Numbered from the stretch's first letter, positions 16,855 through 25,705 are shown. The stretch is 64,000 bases of DNA from Brevundimonas sp. UBA6550 (GCF_002434505.1 NZ_DJKE01000001.1:370352-434351), one strand, 5' to 3'. The notes: generated by a model not told the origin, from the letters alone. Program-made: numbers and translations.

Positions 16855-17690
16855 GCGCCCGTGGTCCGCAGCTGGGCCGCGCGGGCCTTCTGCGGATCGG
16901 AGGCGGAGGGCGCATAGCGGCGGGTGAACTCGGCCAGGGCGGCGCAGCCTTGCGGCTTCCTCTGGGTCGAAAACAGCGCGTCGGCCAGTTTCAGCGTCGT
17001 ATCCGCCGCCCAGCCGATGCGCGGCCAGTCCTTCAGCGCGGCGGCGTAATAGGGCACCGCCCCCGCCTTGTCGTTGGCCGCGATCCGCAGGTCGCCCAGG
17101 CGCGAGTTCGCCTCACGCGATTGCGGCGTGTCGGGCCAGGCCGCGATCACCGTCTCCAGCGCCCGCTCGCCGCGCGGCTTGTCGGTCGACAACAGGGCCA
17201 CCGCCGCCGCCAGATCGCGCGTCGCGTCCCCGGTGGGCGAGGTCGCCTCGATCGGCGCGTTCAGCTCGGCCTGGGTCTCCAGCTTCTGGATGCGGGCCTC
17301 GGCGTCTCTCAACCGGGTCTGCAGGGCCTGATTGTCCCGCGTGGCCTCGTCCAGCTGGAAGGTCAGCCGCTCGTTGTCGCCGTTGATGCGGCGCACCGTG
17401 GCCTCCAGGTCGCCGAGGCGCCGATCCATCAGGGCGAACTGCCCCTGCAGCGTCACCACCTCCGGGTCCGGCTCGACCAGCACCGGCTGGCCGGCGGCGT
17501 TCCTCTGGGTCAGCGCCCGCTCCAGCCGGCGCACGTTGCGATCCAGCTGGTCCAGGCGGCGATTGTCCCATTCGGTCCGCTCCATGATGTTGGGCTGGGC
17601 CTGCTGGGCGAGGGCGGCGCCGCCGATCAGCAGCACGCCGACAGCAGCGGCGACGATGGCGTGGACGTGAGAGATCGAGAGCTTTGTCAT
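16842..17690 (-). CDS. cpoB: Cell division coordinator CpoB (YbgF)
   Basis: A periplasmic TPR protein that links Tol-Pal-driven outer-membrane constriction to peptidoglycan synthesis. A signal peptide ends near ALAQQ (about residue 30), followed by a coiled-coil region (about 40-130, rich in Leu/Arg heptads such as LDQLDRNVRRLERAL) and a C-terminal TPR domain. In most species the repeats include the tandem pattern seen here in SREANSRLGDLRIAANDKAG. The ATG at 17690 is preferred to 17705. DUF3667 and a terminator separate it from pal, so it may not share the pal transcript. Confidence 0.9.
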   Translation of the reverse strand: MTKLSISHVHAIVAAAVGVLLIGGAALAQQAQPNIMERTEWDNRRLDQLDRNVRRLERALTQRNAAGQPVLVEPDPEVVTLQGQFALMDRRLGDLEATVRRINGDNERLTFQLDEATRDNQALQTRLRDAEARIQKLETQAELNAPIEATSPTGDATRDLAAAVALLSTDKPRGERALETVIAAWPDTPQSREANSRLGDLRIAANDKAGAVPYYAAALKDWPRIGWAADTTLKLADALFSTQRKPQGCAALAEFTRRYAPSASDPQKARAAQLRTTGACAA

Positions 17691-17739
17691 CCGTCTAGCT
17701 TTCACCGATTTAGGGCCGCCGCAAGGCCGTCGGCCCCGC

Positions 17740-18864
17740 TCAATGTCCCAGGCCCAGATAGATGATCGCCGTGACGAACAGGCCGATCACGATGTTGCAG
17801 AACACCAACAGCGCCGTCGTCCGCCACAGGGCCGAAAACACTCCCAGCGAATAGGCGCCCTTCATCTGGGCGAACATATGCACCGGCACCGCCAGCAGCC
17901 CCACCGGAATGACGATACCGCCCAGCCATCCGGCCAGACTGGCCGACACCACCATCAGCATCAGCAGCATGGCCATGAAGGTCAGCGAATACAGGACGAA
18001 CACCCCGTGGTCGTACAGGGTGAACCCGCGCTTCCACAGGAACAGCAGCGCCACGAACGGGATCGACAGCGGCACCAGCAGGAAGGCGAATTTGTACAGC
18101 GTCTGCTGCAGCTTGTAGAGGGCCAAGTCCGGGTTCTGCAGCTTCTTGGCGATGGTGGCGCCCAGGCCATGCCCCTCGGCCTTGACCGCCTGGCCCATCA
18201 CGGTCGCCTTGGCGTGCGGCTGTCCGTCTTCCGCATCGCCGGTCGCCATGTCCTTCAGACTGGCCTGCCAGCTGCCGGGCTTAAGCCCGTCGGCCCGGCC
18301 GTCGCGCATTTCCGCCTCCAGCTTCACCAGCTGCTCGCGGCGCTGATCCACGATCATCTGCGCGGCCTGGATGGCCTGGGGCTGGGCGTTGTCGGCGCGC
18401 AGTTCGTTGACGGTCTGCTGGGCCGCCTCCACCACGGTCCGCTGTTCGGCGATCTCGGCCGGCTGGACCGACGCCTCCTCCTTGTGCGGCGCGAAGCTCA
18501 GGGCGAAGAACATCACGAACAGGGTGAACAGGAAGATGGCCAGCGGCGAGACATAGCGGGTCCGCCGTCCCTCGACCCATTCCCGCGTCAGCTTGCCGGG
18601 GTTCAGCCACAGCAGCGGCAGGGTGCGCCAGACGCGGGCGTCGAAATGCATCACTCCGTGCAGCAGTTCTTCGCCCAGGTGCAGCAGGGTGCGGTGGACA
18701 TGGGTCGGCTGGCCGCAGTTGGCGCAGAAGTTGCCGCTGGTCGGGGCGCCGCAGTCCGAACAGACGCCGTGGGCGTGGTCCTCGCCCGCCTTGCCGGTCG
18801 GCTTTTCGATCGCGCCCGCGATCAGACCGCCCGTGACGACGCCGCCCGCCCCTTCGATATCCAT
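17740..18864 (-). CDS. DUF3667 domain membrane protein with zinc ribbon
   Basis: An inner-membrane protein of the DUF3667 family, function unknown. The N-terminal zinc ribbon CSDCGAPTSGNFCANCGQ is followed by the family block LLHLGEELLHGVMHFDARVW and TRYVSPLAIFLFTLFVMFF, the first membrane segment. A long charged, coiled-coil-like periplasmic or cytoplasmic loop then leads to four more hydrophobic segments at the C-terminus. The ATG at 18864 (MDIEGAGG) or 18879 may be used. It sits between pal and cpoB, which are normally neighbours, suggesting insertion into the Tol-Pal run. Confidence 0.87.
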   Translation of the reverse strand: MDIEGAGGVVTGGLIAGAIEKPTGKAGEDHAHGVCSDCGAPTSGNFCANCGQPTHVHRTLLHLGEELLHGVMHFDARVWRTLPLLWLNPGKLTREWVEGRRTRYVSPLAIFLFTLFVMFFALSFAPHKEEASVQPAEIAEQRTVVEAAQQTVNELRADNAQPQAIQAAQMIVDQRREQLVKLEAEMRDGRADGLKPGSWQASLKDMATGDAEDGQPHAKATVMGQAVKAEGHGLGATIAKKLQNPDLALYKLQQTLYKFAFLLVPLSIPFVALLFLWKRGFTLYDHGVFVLYSLTFMAMLLMLMVVSASLAGWLGGIVIPVGLLAVPVHMFAQMKGAYSLGVFSALWRTTALLVFCNIVIGLFVTAIIYLGLGH

Positions 18865-18930
18865 ATGGTCATCCCCCAACGCCAGGACGGTGTTCTTGCC
18901 GCCCGCCCATCGTCAGGACAAGCGCCGAAA

Positions 18931-18963
18931 CGAAAAGAGGCGCCGGCTTCAAGCCGACGCCTC
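18931..18963 (-). terminator. Rho-independent terminator downstream of pal
   Basis: On the minus strand GAGGCGTCGGCTT pairs with AAGCCGGCGCCTC (one mismatch) and is followed by TTTTCGTTT. It lies 27 bases after the pal stop and should separate pal from the DUF3667 gene. Confidence 0.75.
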
Positions 18964-18989
18964 CCTTCAGATCAGTCGTCTTTCGCCGA

Positions 18990-19556
18990 TTAGCGCGGTG
19001 CGCCCGACACGATGGCGGTGTGGGCGTTGCGGTTGCGGGCGAAGGCGTCCTCGTTGGAGCCTTCCGCGATCGGCCGCTCCTTGCCGAAGCTGATGGTGTC
19101 GATCCGGCCCGCCGGAATGCCCCGGTTGATCAGATAGGTCCGCACCGATTCCGCGCGGCGGGCGCCCAGGGCCAGGTTGTATTCGCGCGTGCCGCGTTCG
19201 TCGGCGTTGCCTTCGATGCGGACCGTCACGGACGGATAGCGTTGCAGCCACTGGGCCTGGGCGTCCAGGCGCGGCATGGCTTCGGGGCGGACCTCATAGC
19301 TGTCCAGGTCGAAATAGATGCGGTCGCCGACATTGACGACGAAGTCCTGCTCGGACCCCGGCTGGGCCGAGCCCAGGCCGCCGCCCGTCACCGGGCCGGT
19401 CGGGGCGGTCGGATAGGCCGGGCCGGTCGGCGCGGTCGAGGTTCCGTCGTTCGGGCCGGGCACGCCAGTCTCGACCGGAGGCTTGCGGGTGCAGGCGGCC
19501 ATCGCCGCCACGGCGCAGCCGACCATCGCCAGTTTGAGGATGCGTGAAGTCTTCAT
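18990..19556 (-). CDS. pal: Peptidoglycan-associated lipoprotein Pal
   Basis: An outer-membrane lipoprotein that binds peptidoglycan and, with TolB, anchors the envelope during division. A lipoprotein signal ends at the lipobox AMAAC (Cys 22). A Pro/Gly/Thr-rich linker (residues 25-65) leads to an OmpA-like domain with YFDLDSYEVRPEA and the peptidoglycan-binding block GNADERGTREYNLALGARRA. At 188 residues it is typical. It follows tolB by 143 bases and is closed by a strong terminator. Confidence 0.97.
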   Translation of the reverse strand: MKTSRILKLAMVGCAVAAMAACTRKPPVETGVPGPNDGTSTAPTGPAYPTAPTGPVTGGGLGSAQPGSEQDFVVNVGDRIYFDLDSYEVRPEAMPRLDAQAQWLQRYPSVTVRIEGNADERGTREYNLALGARRAESVRTYLINRGIPAGRIDTISFGKERPIAEGSNEDAFARNRNAHTAIVSGAPR

Positions 19557-19699
19557 GGGGTCGTCTCCTGACGTGTCGTTTCTTGCAAGGGGGCGGGCCT
19601 CAAGCTTGACGTTACTGTCTGCCTCGGGCGCCCCTCGGACGCCAGAGGCGATAACGCAGTGTTGAGCCTTATGGCTCCGCCGTGATCGAGGACGGGCCT

Positions 19700-21079
19700 T
19701 CAGGCCGGGCAGCTGTCGGCGCCCTGGCCATAACCCAGATTGGTCGGCGGCCGGTCCAGCAGCGGCGACCAGGCCGGGTCGGTGCCGCGTCCGTTATAGC
19801 CCGCCTGCGACACCACGCGCCCCGACAGGTCCACGGTCCACAGACGGGTGTCGCCGCCCGGCGTCTGGCGCGCGAACATGACGTATCGGCCGTTGGGGGC
19901 CCAGTTCGGCCCCTCCTCGAAATAGCTGGAGGACAGGATGCGTTCGCCCGAGCCGTCGGCGTTCATCACCCCGGTCGAGAACCGGCCGCCGCCCTGTTTG
20001 GTGAAGGCGATCAGATTGCCGGTCGGGCTCCAGGACGGGGCCGTATAGATGCCGCCGCCGCGCGAGATCGGCCGCTGGCCCGATCCGTCCGCGCGCATCA
20101 CATAAAGCCGCGCCGACCCGGAACGGTCGGAGGTGAAGACGATCTGGCTGCCGTCCGGGCTGAACGACGGCGAGGTGTCGATGCCGGGGTCGTTGGTCAG
20201 GCGCGTGATCTGACGGCTTCTCAGGTCCATCACATAGACGTCGGTGTTGCCGCCCCGGATGATGGAGAAGGCGATCTTGTTGCCGTCGTTGGAGAAGCGC
20301 GGCGCCAGCACCTGCCCATCGAACTCGCCCAGGCTCTCGCGCCGGCCGGTCGTCAGATTATAGAGGTAGATGCGGCTGTAATCCTTGCCCAGCGCGACAT
20401 AGGTGATCTCGTCCGGCTGCGACAGCGAGAAGCGCGGCGACATGATCACCTCGTCCCCTTGCGTCAGATAGGTCGGGTTGAACCCATCCTGGTCGGCGAT
20501 GGTCAGGCGGTTGATCCGGTTCAGCGCCGACCCTTCCTCGGACACGAAGATCACGCGCGAATCGAAGAAGCCCGCCTCGCCCGTCATCCGCTGATAGATG
20601 ACGTCGGAAATCTTGTGCGCGATCCGGCGCCACTGTTCCTGCGTCGCGGTGAACTGATAGCTGACCAGTTGGCACTGGCGGTACGGATCATACAGGCGGA
20701 AGCCTACGTCCATCCGCCCGTCGCCGCGCATCGTCACCCCGCCATACAGCACCGCCTGCGCCCCGATCTGGGTCCACTGGGGGAAGTTGGGCGCATTGGC
20801 CAGGGTCAGGCCCGTTTCGATGAAGCTGGCCGGGTTCAGCGGCTCGAAGAAGCCCGACCGCCGCAGGTTCGCGCTGACCACGCTGGAGATGTCCGACCCA
20901 TGCGTCCCCGCAAACGGCACGACCGCGATCTGAAGGGGCCGCAGCACGCCCTGGTCGATCTCGACCTCGACCGGCTGGTTCTGACGCGCCGGCGTGGCCT
21001 GCGAGGTCTGGGCCGCCGTCGTCAACGGCGCCGCCATCGCGACCGCCGCCACGGAGGCCAGAAGAAGGTTCAGACGCAT
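19700..21079 (-). CDS. tolB: Tol-Pal system protein TolB
   Basis: A periplasmic beta-propeller protein that shuttles between Pal and TolA. A signal peptide (residues about 1-25) is followed by the TolB N-terminal domain (IAVVPFAGTHGSDISSVVSA) and repeated propeller blades with the pattern SPSFSPDGSQIVFTSDRSG. The ATG at 21079 (MRLNLLLAS) gives the proper signal peptide, and the in-frame ATG at 21094 adds five odd residues. tolB is separated from tolA by a VapBC module on the other strand, so it needs its own promoter in 21080-21190. Confidence 0.97.
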   Translation of the reverse strand: MRLNLLLASVAAVAMAAPLTTAAQTSQATPARQNQPVEVEIDQGVLRPLQIAVVPFAGTHGSDISSVVSANLRRSGFFEPLNPASFIETGLTLANAPNFPQWTQIGAQAVLYGGVTMRGDGRMDVGFRLYDPYRQCQLVSYQFTATQEQWRRIAHKISDVIYQRMTGEAGFFDSRVIFVSEEGSALNRINRLTIADQDGFNPTYLTQGDEVIMSPRFSLSQPDEITYVALGKDYSRIYLYNLTTGRRESLGEFDGQVLAPRFSNDGNKIAFSIIRGGNTDVYVMDLRSRQITRLTNDPGIDTSPSFSPDGSQIVFTSDRSGSARLYVMRADGSGQRPISRGGGIYTAPSWSPTGNLIAFTKQGGGRFSTGVMNADGSGERILSSSYFEEGPNWAPNGRYVMFARQTPGGDTRLWTVDLSGRVVSQAGYNGRGTDPAWSPLLDRPPTNLGYGQGADSCPA

Positions 21080-21187
21080 CGAGTGCTCCCACAAGTCTCA
21101 AAGGATCGCCGCCCCTTATCGCCGGGCCGTTCGACTTTCGCCAGCTTGACGGCGAATGGGGCGACTTTCGGGACGGGCCCATCACAT

Positions 21188-21208
21188 TGATGCGTGATGC
21201 GTGATGCA
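21188..21208. promoter_or_regulatory. Triple TGATGCG direct repeat between tolB and vapB
   Basis: Three head-to-tail copies, TGATGCG-TGATGCG-TGATGCA, end 13 bases before the antitoxin ATG. Their position fits an antitoxin-bound operator controlling vapBC and possibly the divergent tolB promoter. No palindrome is present, so this is only a candidate. Confidence 0.35.
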
Positions 21209-21221
21209 GTATATTCGGGCC

Positions 21222-21449
21222 ATGCGCACCACTCTCGCCATCGACGACGACGTGCTGAACGCCGCAAGAGCGATCGCGGTCCATCAGGATCGAACGGTCG
21301 GCGAGGTCGTGTCCGAACTGGCGCGACAGACGCTGCAGAAGCGTCCCACAACTGTTCGGTTTCGCGACGGCGTTCCTCTCTTGCCGGATCGACCCGGACC
21401 GATGGTCACATTGGAGGACGTCAACGCCCTGCGCGACGAGGCGCCTTGA
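21222..21449 (+). CDS. VapB-type antitoxin (ribbon-helix-helix)
   Basis: A 75-residue antitoxin predicted to bind and neutralise the downstream PIN toxin and to repress their operon. The N-terminus MRTTLAIDDDVLNAARAIA is the typical ribbon-helix-helix opening of VapB proteins of this class, and RTVGEVVSELARQTL is the second helix. The C-terminal toxin-binding part includes GVPLLPDRPGPMVTLEDVN. The ATG at 21222 is chosen because the fold starts there, while the frame opens at 21201. Its stop overlaps the toxin start (TTGA). Confidence 0.88.
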   Translation: MRTTLAIDDDVLNAARAIAVHQDRTVGEVVSELARQTLQKRPTTVRFRDGVPLLPDRPGPMVTLEDVNALRDEAP

Positions 21450-21889
21450 CCTATCTGCTGGACGTCAATGTGCTGATCGCCCTGGTCGATCCGCGTCATG
21501 TGTTCCATGAGACAGCCAATGTCTGGTTCCAGCGTGAAGCCGTATCCTCTTGGGCGACGTGTCCGATAACGGAAAATGGCCTGGTCCGAATCGTCGGCAA
21601 CAGCCGCTATCGCAACCCGGTCGGAACGCCTTTCGAAATCATTGGCACGCTGAAGCTCCTGCGCGCCATGTCAGGCCATGTGTTCTGGCCGGACACCCTC
21701 AGCTTGGCCGACGCCAGCGTGTTTGACGGCTCGGCCATCACGGCGCCCGAGCAGGTCACGGATAGCTATCTGCTCGGTTTGGCCGTTTCGAACGGCGGGC
21801 GCCTGGCGACGTTCGATCGCCGCCTCTCGCCCCATGCCGTCATCGGGGGACGCGACGCGCTCCACCTCATAGGACCGCCTCACGCCTAA
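21446..21889 (+). CDS. VapC-type PIN-domain ribonuclease toxin
   Basis: A PIN-domain endoribonuclease toxin of 147 residues. The acidic residues expected for the metal site are present: Asp in LLDVNVLIALVD (residue 5), Glu in CPITENGLVRIV, Asp in DTLSLADASVFD and Asp in LATFDRRL. The form LTYLLDVNVLIAL with SNGGRLATFDRRL fits the TA-VapC ribonuclease toxin group. The TTG at 21446 overlaps the antitoxin stop by four bases, indicating coupled translation. The stop overlaps the tolA stop. The module is orientated against the surrounding tol genes. Confidence 0.9.
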   Translation: MTYLLDVNVLIALVDPRHVFHETANVWFQREAVSSWATCPITENGLVRIVGNSRYRNPVGTPFEIIGTLKLLRAMSGHVFWPDTLSLADASVFDGSAITAPEQVTDSYLLGLAVSNGGRLATFDRRLSPHAVIGGRDALHLIGPPHA

Positions 21890-22794
21890 CGATTCCGACA
21901 CGCCCGTTCGGTGTTGAATGTCGGGCGATAGACGCCGCCGGAAAAGCCCTGGGGCACGTCGAACGGAGCAGTCTGGCGCAAGGCGCGCAGGGCCCCGTCT
22001 GCGGCGGCGCGATAGACGTTCGAGGACTGGGCGTTGATCAGGCTGGGTCCGCTGGTGATGCGCCCGTCCGCCGACAGCGTCAGTTCGACCTGGATCCTCA
22101 GCTGGTCCGCCCCCGGGATGTCGCAGGGCAGGATCCAGTTCGGATAGACCTGGTTGAAGATGGCCGTAATCTGCGGCCCGGTGGCCTGCGACGCCGCGCC
22201 CGCCCCCTGCTGACCCGTCGCCGGGCGGCCGCGATTGTTGGTCGGGCGCGTCGGTCCGGCCAGGGCGTCCAGGTCTAGGCTGGGTTCGGTGCGCTGCGGG
22301 GCCGGCCGGGCGGGCGCCGGATTGCTGGGTCGCGGCGTCGGCTGGGCCTTGGTCGGCGGCGAGGGCGTGGGCGCGGGCGGCGTTGGCCGGGGCTGCGGTC
22401 GAGGCGGCGTGGGGGTCGGACGCGGGGTCGGCGCAGGCGTCGGCGTGGGGCGGGGCGTGGGCGCTGGTGTCGGGCGCTGCGGCGTTGGCGTCGGGCGTGG
22501 CTGGGGCTGGGGCTGCGGTTGCGGACGCGGTTGGGGCGGCGTCGGCTCGGGCGTCGGCGGAACCGGATCGGGCTGCTGCACCGGCGCGGTCGCGGCGTCG
22601 TCGGGCGAGGGTTCGGGCTGGGGATTGTCGGCCGGCGCGGCCTGGACCACCTCCTGCGACACGATGGTCACGGGCACCGAGGCGACCAGCGGCTTTTCCT
22701 CCTCGGTCTGGTGCGAAAACGTCACGAAGGCGAGCGCGATCACCCCGGCGTGCAGGGCGAGGGATCCGAGGATGGCCGGGCTCGGACGACGCAA
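21886..22794 (-). CDS. tolA: Tol-Pal system protein TolA
   Basis: Spans the periplasm from the TolQ-TolR motor to TolB/Pal. One transmembrane helix (about residues 9-26) is followed by a Pro-rich region (about 55-170) dominated by PTP and RPTP tandem units, instead of the Ala/Lys-rich helix of E. coli TolA. A C-terminal TonB_C-like domain has [17 protein letters not shown]. This polyproline form would make an extended rather than alpha-helical arm. The 302-residue length is usual for Caulobacterales. The stop overlaps the convergent vapC stop. Confidence 0.92.
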   Translation of the reverse strand: MRRPSPAILGSLALHAGVIALAFVTFSHQTEEEKPLVASVPVTIVSQEVVQAAPADNPQPEPSPDDAATAPVQQPDPVPPTPEPTPPQPRPQPQPQPQPRPTPTPQRPTPAPTPRPTPTPAPTPRPTPTPPRPQPRPTPPAPTPSPPTKAQPTPRPSNPAPARPAPQRTEPSLDLDALAGPTRPTNNRGRPATGQQGAGAASQATGPQITAIFNQVYPNWILPCDIPGADQLRIQVELTLSADGRITSGPSLINAQSSNVYRAAADGALRALRQTAPFDVPQGFSGGVYRPTFNTERACRNR

Positions 22795-22798
22795 GGGC

Positions 22799-23254
22799 TC
22801 AGGCCTCCGGCGCCGTGTCGGTGATCAGGTTCAGCTTGGTGAAGCCGGACGCGCTCAACCGCGCCATCACCCGCGCCACGGCCTGATAGGGCGCGCGCCC
22901 GTCGGCCCGCACGAACACCGGCCGCTCGGCCGCCTTGTCCGCGCCGCCCGCCTCGGTCTGCAGCCGCGCCGACAGCTGGTCGAACGCCGTCTCGCTGTCG
23001 CCCACGAAGATGGCGCCCTGCTGGTCGATGCTGACCGACAGGGGTTCGGACTTGGTCTCGACCGCGCTGGCCTCGGTCTTGGGCAGCTCGACCGGCACCC
23101 CCACCGTCAGCAGGGGCGCCGAGATCATGAAGATGATCAGCAGCACCAGCATCACGTCCACCAGGGGCGTGACGTTGATCTCGGTCAGGGGGCCCTTTCG
23201 CCCCCTGCGCCCGCGACGCCCGCCGCCGCTCGAACCACCACCGCCAAGCGCCAT
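22799..23254 (-). CDS. tolR: Tol-Pal system protein TolR
   Basis: A subunit of the TolQR proton-driven motor. After a Gly/Arg-rich start, the motif [20 protein letters not shown] (about residues 27-46) is the conserved transmembrane helix with the essential Asp. The periplasmic ExbD-like domain follows, with [16 protein letters not shown] and the C-terminal [18 protein letters not shown]. It is 151 residues long. It lies 4 bases from tolA and 3 from tolQ, in one transcriptional unit. Confidence 0.97.
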   Translation of the reverse strand: MALGGGGSSGGGRRGRRGRKGPLTEINVTPLVDVMLVLLIIFMISAPLLTVGVPVELPKTEASAVETKSEPLSVSIDQQGAIFVGDSETAFDQLSARLQTEAGGADKAAERPVFVRADGRAPYQAVARVMARLSASGFTKLNLITDTAPEA

Positions 23255-23257
23255 GGA

Positions 23258-24010
23258 TCAGCCGCCCCGCTTCAGGCTGAGATCGGCGGCGGGCGGGGGC
23301 GGCGGCGGCGGGGCTGAGGGGCCGCCCAGCCGGCGCGCGACCGCGGCCTGCAGGTCGTCGGCGAACGCCTCCAGCCGGCCGGTGAACTTGCCCGCGTCGA
23401 TGGAGAATTTGTTGTAGGCGATATAGGCCGGGATGGCCGCCGCCAGGCCGATGGCCGTGGCGAACAGGGCCTCGGCGATGGCCGGCGCCACCGTCGTCAG
23501 ATTGGTGTTGCCCGCCGCCGCGATCCGCCCGAACGCATTCATGATGCCCCACACTGTGCCGAACAGGCCGATGAAGGGCGAGGCCGTGGCCACCACCGAC
23601 AGCACGCCCAGCCCGTTCTCGATCCGCTGGCTCTCGCGCGCGATCAGGCTGTTCATCGCCTTGTCGATCCGCACCATCAGAAGGTCGCCCTGGTGCTCGT
23701 TCAGCGCCCCGCGCTGACGCGCCTCGCGCCAGTCCGACAGGGCGATGGCCAGCATGCGCGGCAGGGCGTGGTCCGGCTCCGGCCCGGCCTGGGCCGACAC
23801 CTCCTCCAGCGACCGGCCCGACTGCACCGCCTTTTCGAAGTCGTCGGCCTGTCGGTTCAAGGCGGTGAACCGCACCGCCTTGTCGATGATGATGGTCCAC
23901 GACCAGATCGAGGCCGCCGCCAGGCCGATCATGACCGTCTTCACCACCCAGTCGGCGGTCATGAACAGCTCGACGGGGTTCATCATCGAGGCGTCGACGG
24001 GCATGGTCAT
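23258..24010 (-). CDS. tolQ: Tol-Pal system protein TolQ
   Basis: The MotA/TolQ/ExbB-family channel subunit of the Tol motor. Three membrane helices are visible: about residues 20-40, then 138-158 ([19 protein letters not shown]), then 172-192 ([20 protein letters not shown]). An unusual C-terminal tail carries seven consecutive prolines. It may start at ATG 24010 or two codons later. It is the first gene of tolQRA here because the upstream ybgC is 1.7 kb away, separated by an SDR gene on the other strand, so a promoter must lie within 24011-24313. Confidence 0.97.
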   Translation of the reverse strand: MTMPVDASMMNPVELFMTADWVVKTVMIGLAAASIWSWTIIIDKAVRFTALNRQADDFEKAVQSGRSLEEVSAQAGPEPDHALPRMLAIALSDWREARQRGALNEHQGDLLMVRIDKAMNSLIARESQRIENGLGVLSVVATASPFIGLFGTVWGIMNAFGRIAAAGNTNLTTVAPAIAEALFATAIGLAAAIPAYIAYNKFSIDAGKFTGRLEAFADDLQAAVARRLGGPSAPPPPPPPAADLSLKRGG

Positions 24011-24313
24011 TCAGGCGCTCCGGGCGGATTCGGGATCGGTCACCTCGTCTTCGACCCAGCCGACGTGACCATTGTGTGGCGTCCGGCCCGTTTAACGACG
24101 ACCCGACCGCGCGTCATCTGACAGGCGCGTCATAAGGGTTAACAGCAAGTTATCGCGACGTCAGCGAAAGGTCGAAACGACGATGAGCGCGGTATGAGTT
24201 TCCGGTTGCGGCGATAGACCCGGTTCCATGTATGACACGCGCGACGGTATCGACGTAGGGGCCTGAGCGCCTGCGGAATCTCGAGGCCCCTTTTGAAGTA
24301 GTTAGGAAGACAG
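24011..24313. other. Divergent intergenic region tolQ / SDR
   Basis: No gene is seen in these 303 bases. The region must hold the tolQRA promoter (minus) and the SDR promoter (+). A GTTAAC lies near 24139, and the hairpin AGGGGCCT...AGGCCCCT near 24257-24293 is visible. An AGGAAG ribosome site precedes the SDR start. Confidence 0.5.
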
Positions 24314-25054
24314 ATGGCTCGTTTCCAAGACAAGCGCGTCCTGATCACCGGCGGAACCAGCGGTATGGGATTGGCCGGGGCCGGACGTATCGTCCGCGAG
24401 GGTGGTTCGGTCATCGTAACCGGCATGACCCCGGCGCGCCTCGACGCGGCACGAACAGCGCTCGGCGAGAAGGGGGAGGTTCTCGCCAACGACGCAGCCG
24501 ATCCTGCTGCGGCCGCCGTACTGGCGGAAGCGGCCGAGACGGCGGGGGGACTGGACGGGCTGTGGTTGAACGCAGCCTACGCCGCGCTTGGCGCGCCTGA
24601 AGACATCGACCCCCCGGCGTTCGATCGCATGATGGCCGCGAATGTGCGTGGCCCCGCCTTGCAGATCGCCGCGCTATCGCCCCACCTGAAAGCTGGTGCT
24701 TCCGTCGTCGTAACCGCCTCCTCGTCAGTGTACGAAGGTGCGGCGGCAACCGGCCTTTACGCTGCGACCAAGGGCGCGCTGATCGCCATGACGCGATCTT
24801 GGGCTTCGGCGCTGGCGCCTCGCGGTATTCGCGTCAATGTGGTTGTGCCGGGTCCGATCGACACCAATTTCCGTCACTTCCTGCCGGAAGAGGCTAAGCG
24901 CGGCTTCGAGGATTTTGTCGTCAGCCAAGTACCTCTCGGCCGAGCAGGCAGGCCCGAAGAGGCGGCGGCCGTTGCGCTTTTCCTGCTGTCGGACGACGCT
25001 TCCTACGTAACGGGCAGCCAGTATGCGGTGGATGGCGGCCTGATCATGCAATAG
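24314..25054 (+). CDS. Short-chain dehydrogenase/reductase
   Basis: A classical SDR oxidoreductase of 246 residues, substrate unknown. The cofactor motif GGTSGMGLAG is at residues 12-21, the structural LWLNAAYA replaces the usual NNAG, the catalytic Ser is in VVTASSSVYEG and the YxxxK is YAATK. The C-terminus PEEAAAVALFLLSDDASYVTG is typical. It lies opposite to and inside the normally continuous ybgC-tolQ run. Its codon choice (more GTA, CAA, ACA) is less extreme than the neighbours, consistent with acquisition. The weaker NNAG motif does not exclude activity. Confidence 0.9.
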   Translation: MARFQDKRVLITGGTSGMGLAGAGRIVREGGSVIVTGMTPARLDAARTALGEKGEVLANDAADPAAAAVLAEAAETAGGLDGLWLNAAYAALGAPEDIDPPAFDRMMAANVRGPALQIAALSPHLKAGASVVVTASSSVYEGAAATGLYAATKGALIAMTRSWASALAPRGIRVNVVVPGPIDTNFRHFLPEEAKRGFEDFVVSQVPLGRAGRPEEAAAVALFLLSDDASYVTGSQYAVDGGLIMQ

Positions 25055-25070
25055 CGCGCTTCTTCCCCCG

Positions 25071-25502
25071 TTATTCCGACGCCGCCCGCCGCGTCGGATC
25101 GACCGCGACCGACACCGGGGCGCCGACGCTGATGATGACGCCCTCGTGGCCTTCCTTGGCGATGGAATAGGTGGCGGCGTCCTTCAGCAGCTGCTCCTCG
25201 CATTGGCGGTCGCCGGGGCGGCCCAGTTCGGCGCAGCCGCGCCTGGCCGCATCGGTCCAGCCCAGCACCCGGCGCGTCGCCGCCTCGGCCCGCTTGATCG
25301 CCGCCTCGTCTTCCGCCGCCGCCTGGGCGATCAAGGCCTGGCGCGCGCCCTGCTGATACTGCAGCTCGGCCTGACCCGCCATCTTGCGCTCCCAGACCTT
25401 GTAATAGGGACATCCCACCAGCCCGCCCCCGACCAGCAGCAACGCCAGCAGAACCGACACCACGACCGCGCTGGCCGACATATTGTAGTTTTCGCTCGCC
25501 AT
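25071..25502 (-). CDS. Membrane-anchored hypothetical protein
   Basis: Not assigned to a named family. One transmembrane segment (about residues 10-30) with the sequence LVGCPYYKVWERKMAGQAEL is followed by an Ala/Glu/Arg-rich helix that could form a coiled coil (about 40-80). Short proteins of this shape, GCPxYxVW then an Ala/Glu helix, occur in phages and in proteobacterial genomes without known function. Two cysteines in a possible disulfide-like spacing (CAELGRPGDRQC) are present. It is 143 residues long and convergent with the SDR gene, with an inverted repeat upstream. Confidence 0.75.
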   Translation of the reverse strand: MASENYNMSASAVVVSVLLALLLVGGGLVGCPYYKVWERKMAGQAELQYQQGARQALIAQAAAEDEAAIKRAEAATRRVLGWTDAARRGCAELGRPGDRQCEEQLLKDAATYSIAKEGHEGVIISVGAPVSVAVDPTRRAASE

Positions 25503-25567
25503 GATCTTCCCCCTCGTTTCGCGGTGATTTTAGAGCACTTCACGGCCAGTATGCACCCAACTTCTCC

Positions 25568-25691
25568 GCTCATCCCGGCGAAAGCCGGGACCCAGATCTT
25601 TCGCAGAGAGGGTGCGTCGGATGACCACCGACTTTTGATCTCGTGCAACCTTCGCCCAAAGCACTGGGTCCCGGCTTTCGCCGGGATGAGC
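25568..25691. repeat. Intergenic inverted repeat, CTCATCCCGGCG family
   Basis: GCTCATCCCGGCGAAAGCCG on the left is mirrored by CGGCTTTCGCCGGGATGAGC on the right. Each arm also contains its own hairpin (CCCGGC-GAAA-GCCGGG). It lies between the membrane protein gene and ybgC. Confidence 0.88.
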
Positions 25692-25705
25692 GGGATACGA
25701 GGGTG

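Noticed and set aside
22280..22600. Repetitive DNA in the tolA middle as a separate repeat element
   Set aside because: The repetition is in frame and encodes the PTP-rich arm of TolA, so it is part of the gene.
25071..25502. Lipoprotein with lipobox LVGC
   Set aside because: The hydrophobic stretch lacks a typical basic n-region for a lipoprotein signal and starts with several polar residues, so a simple membrane anchor is more likely.
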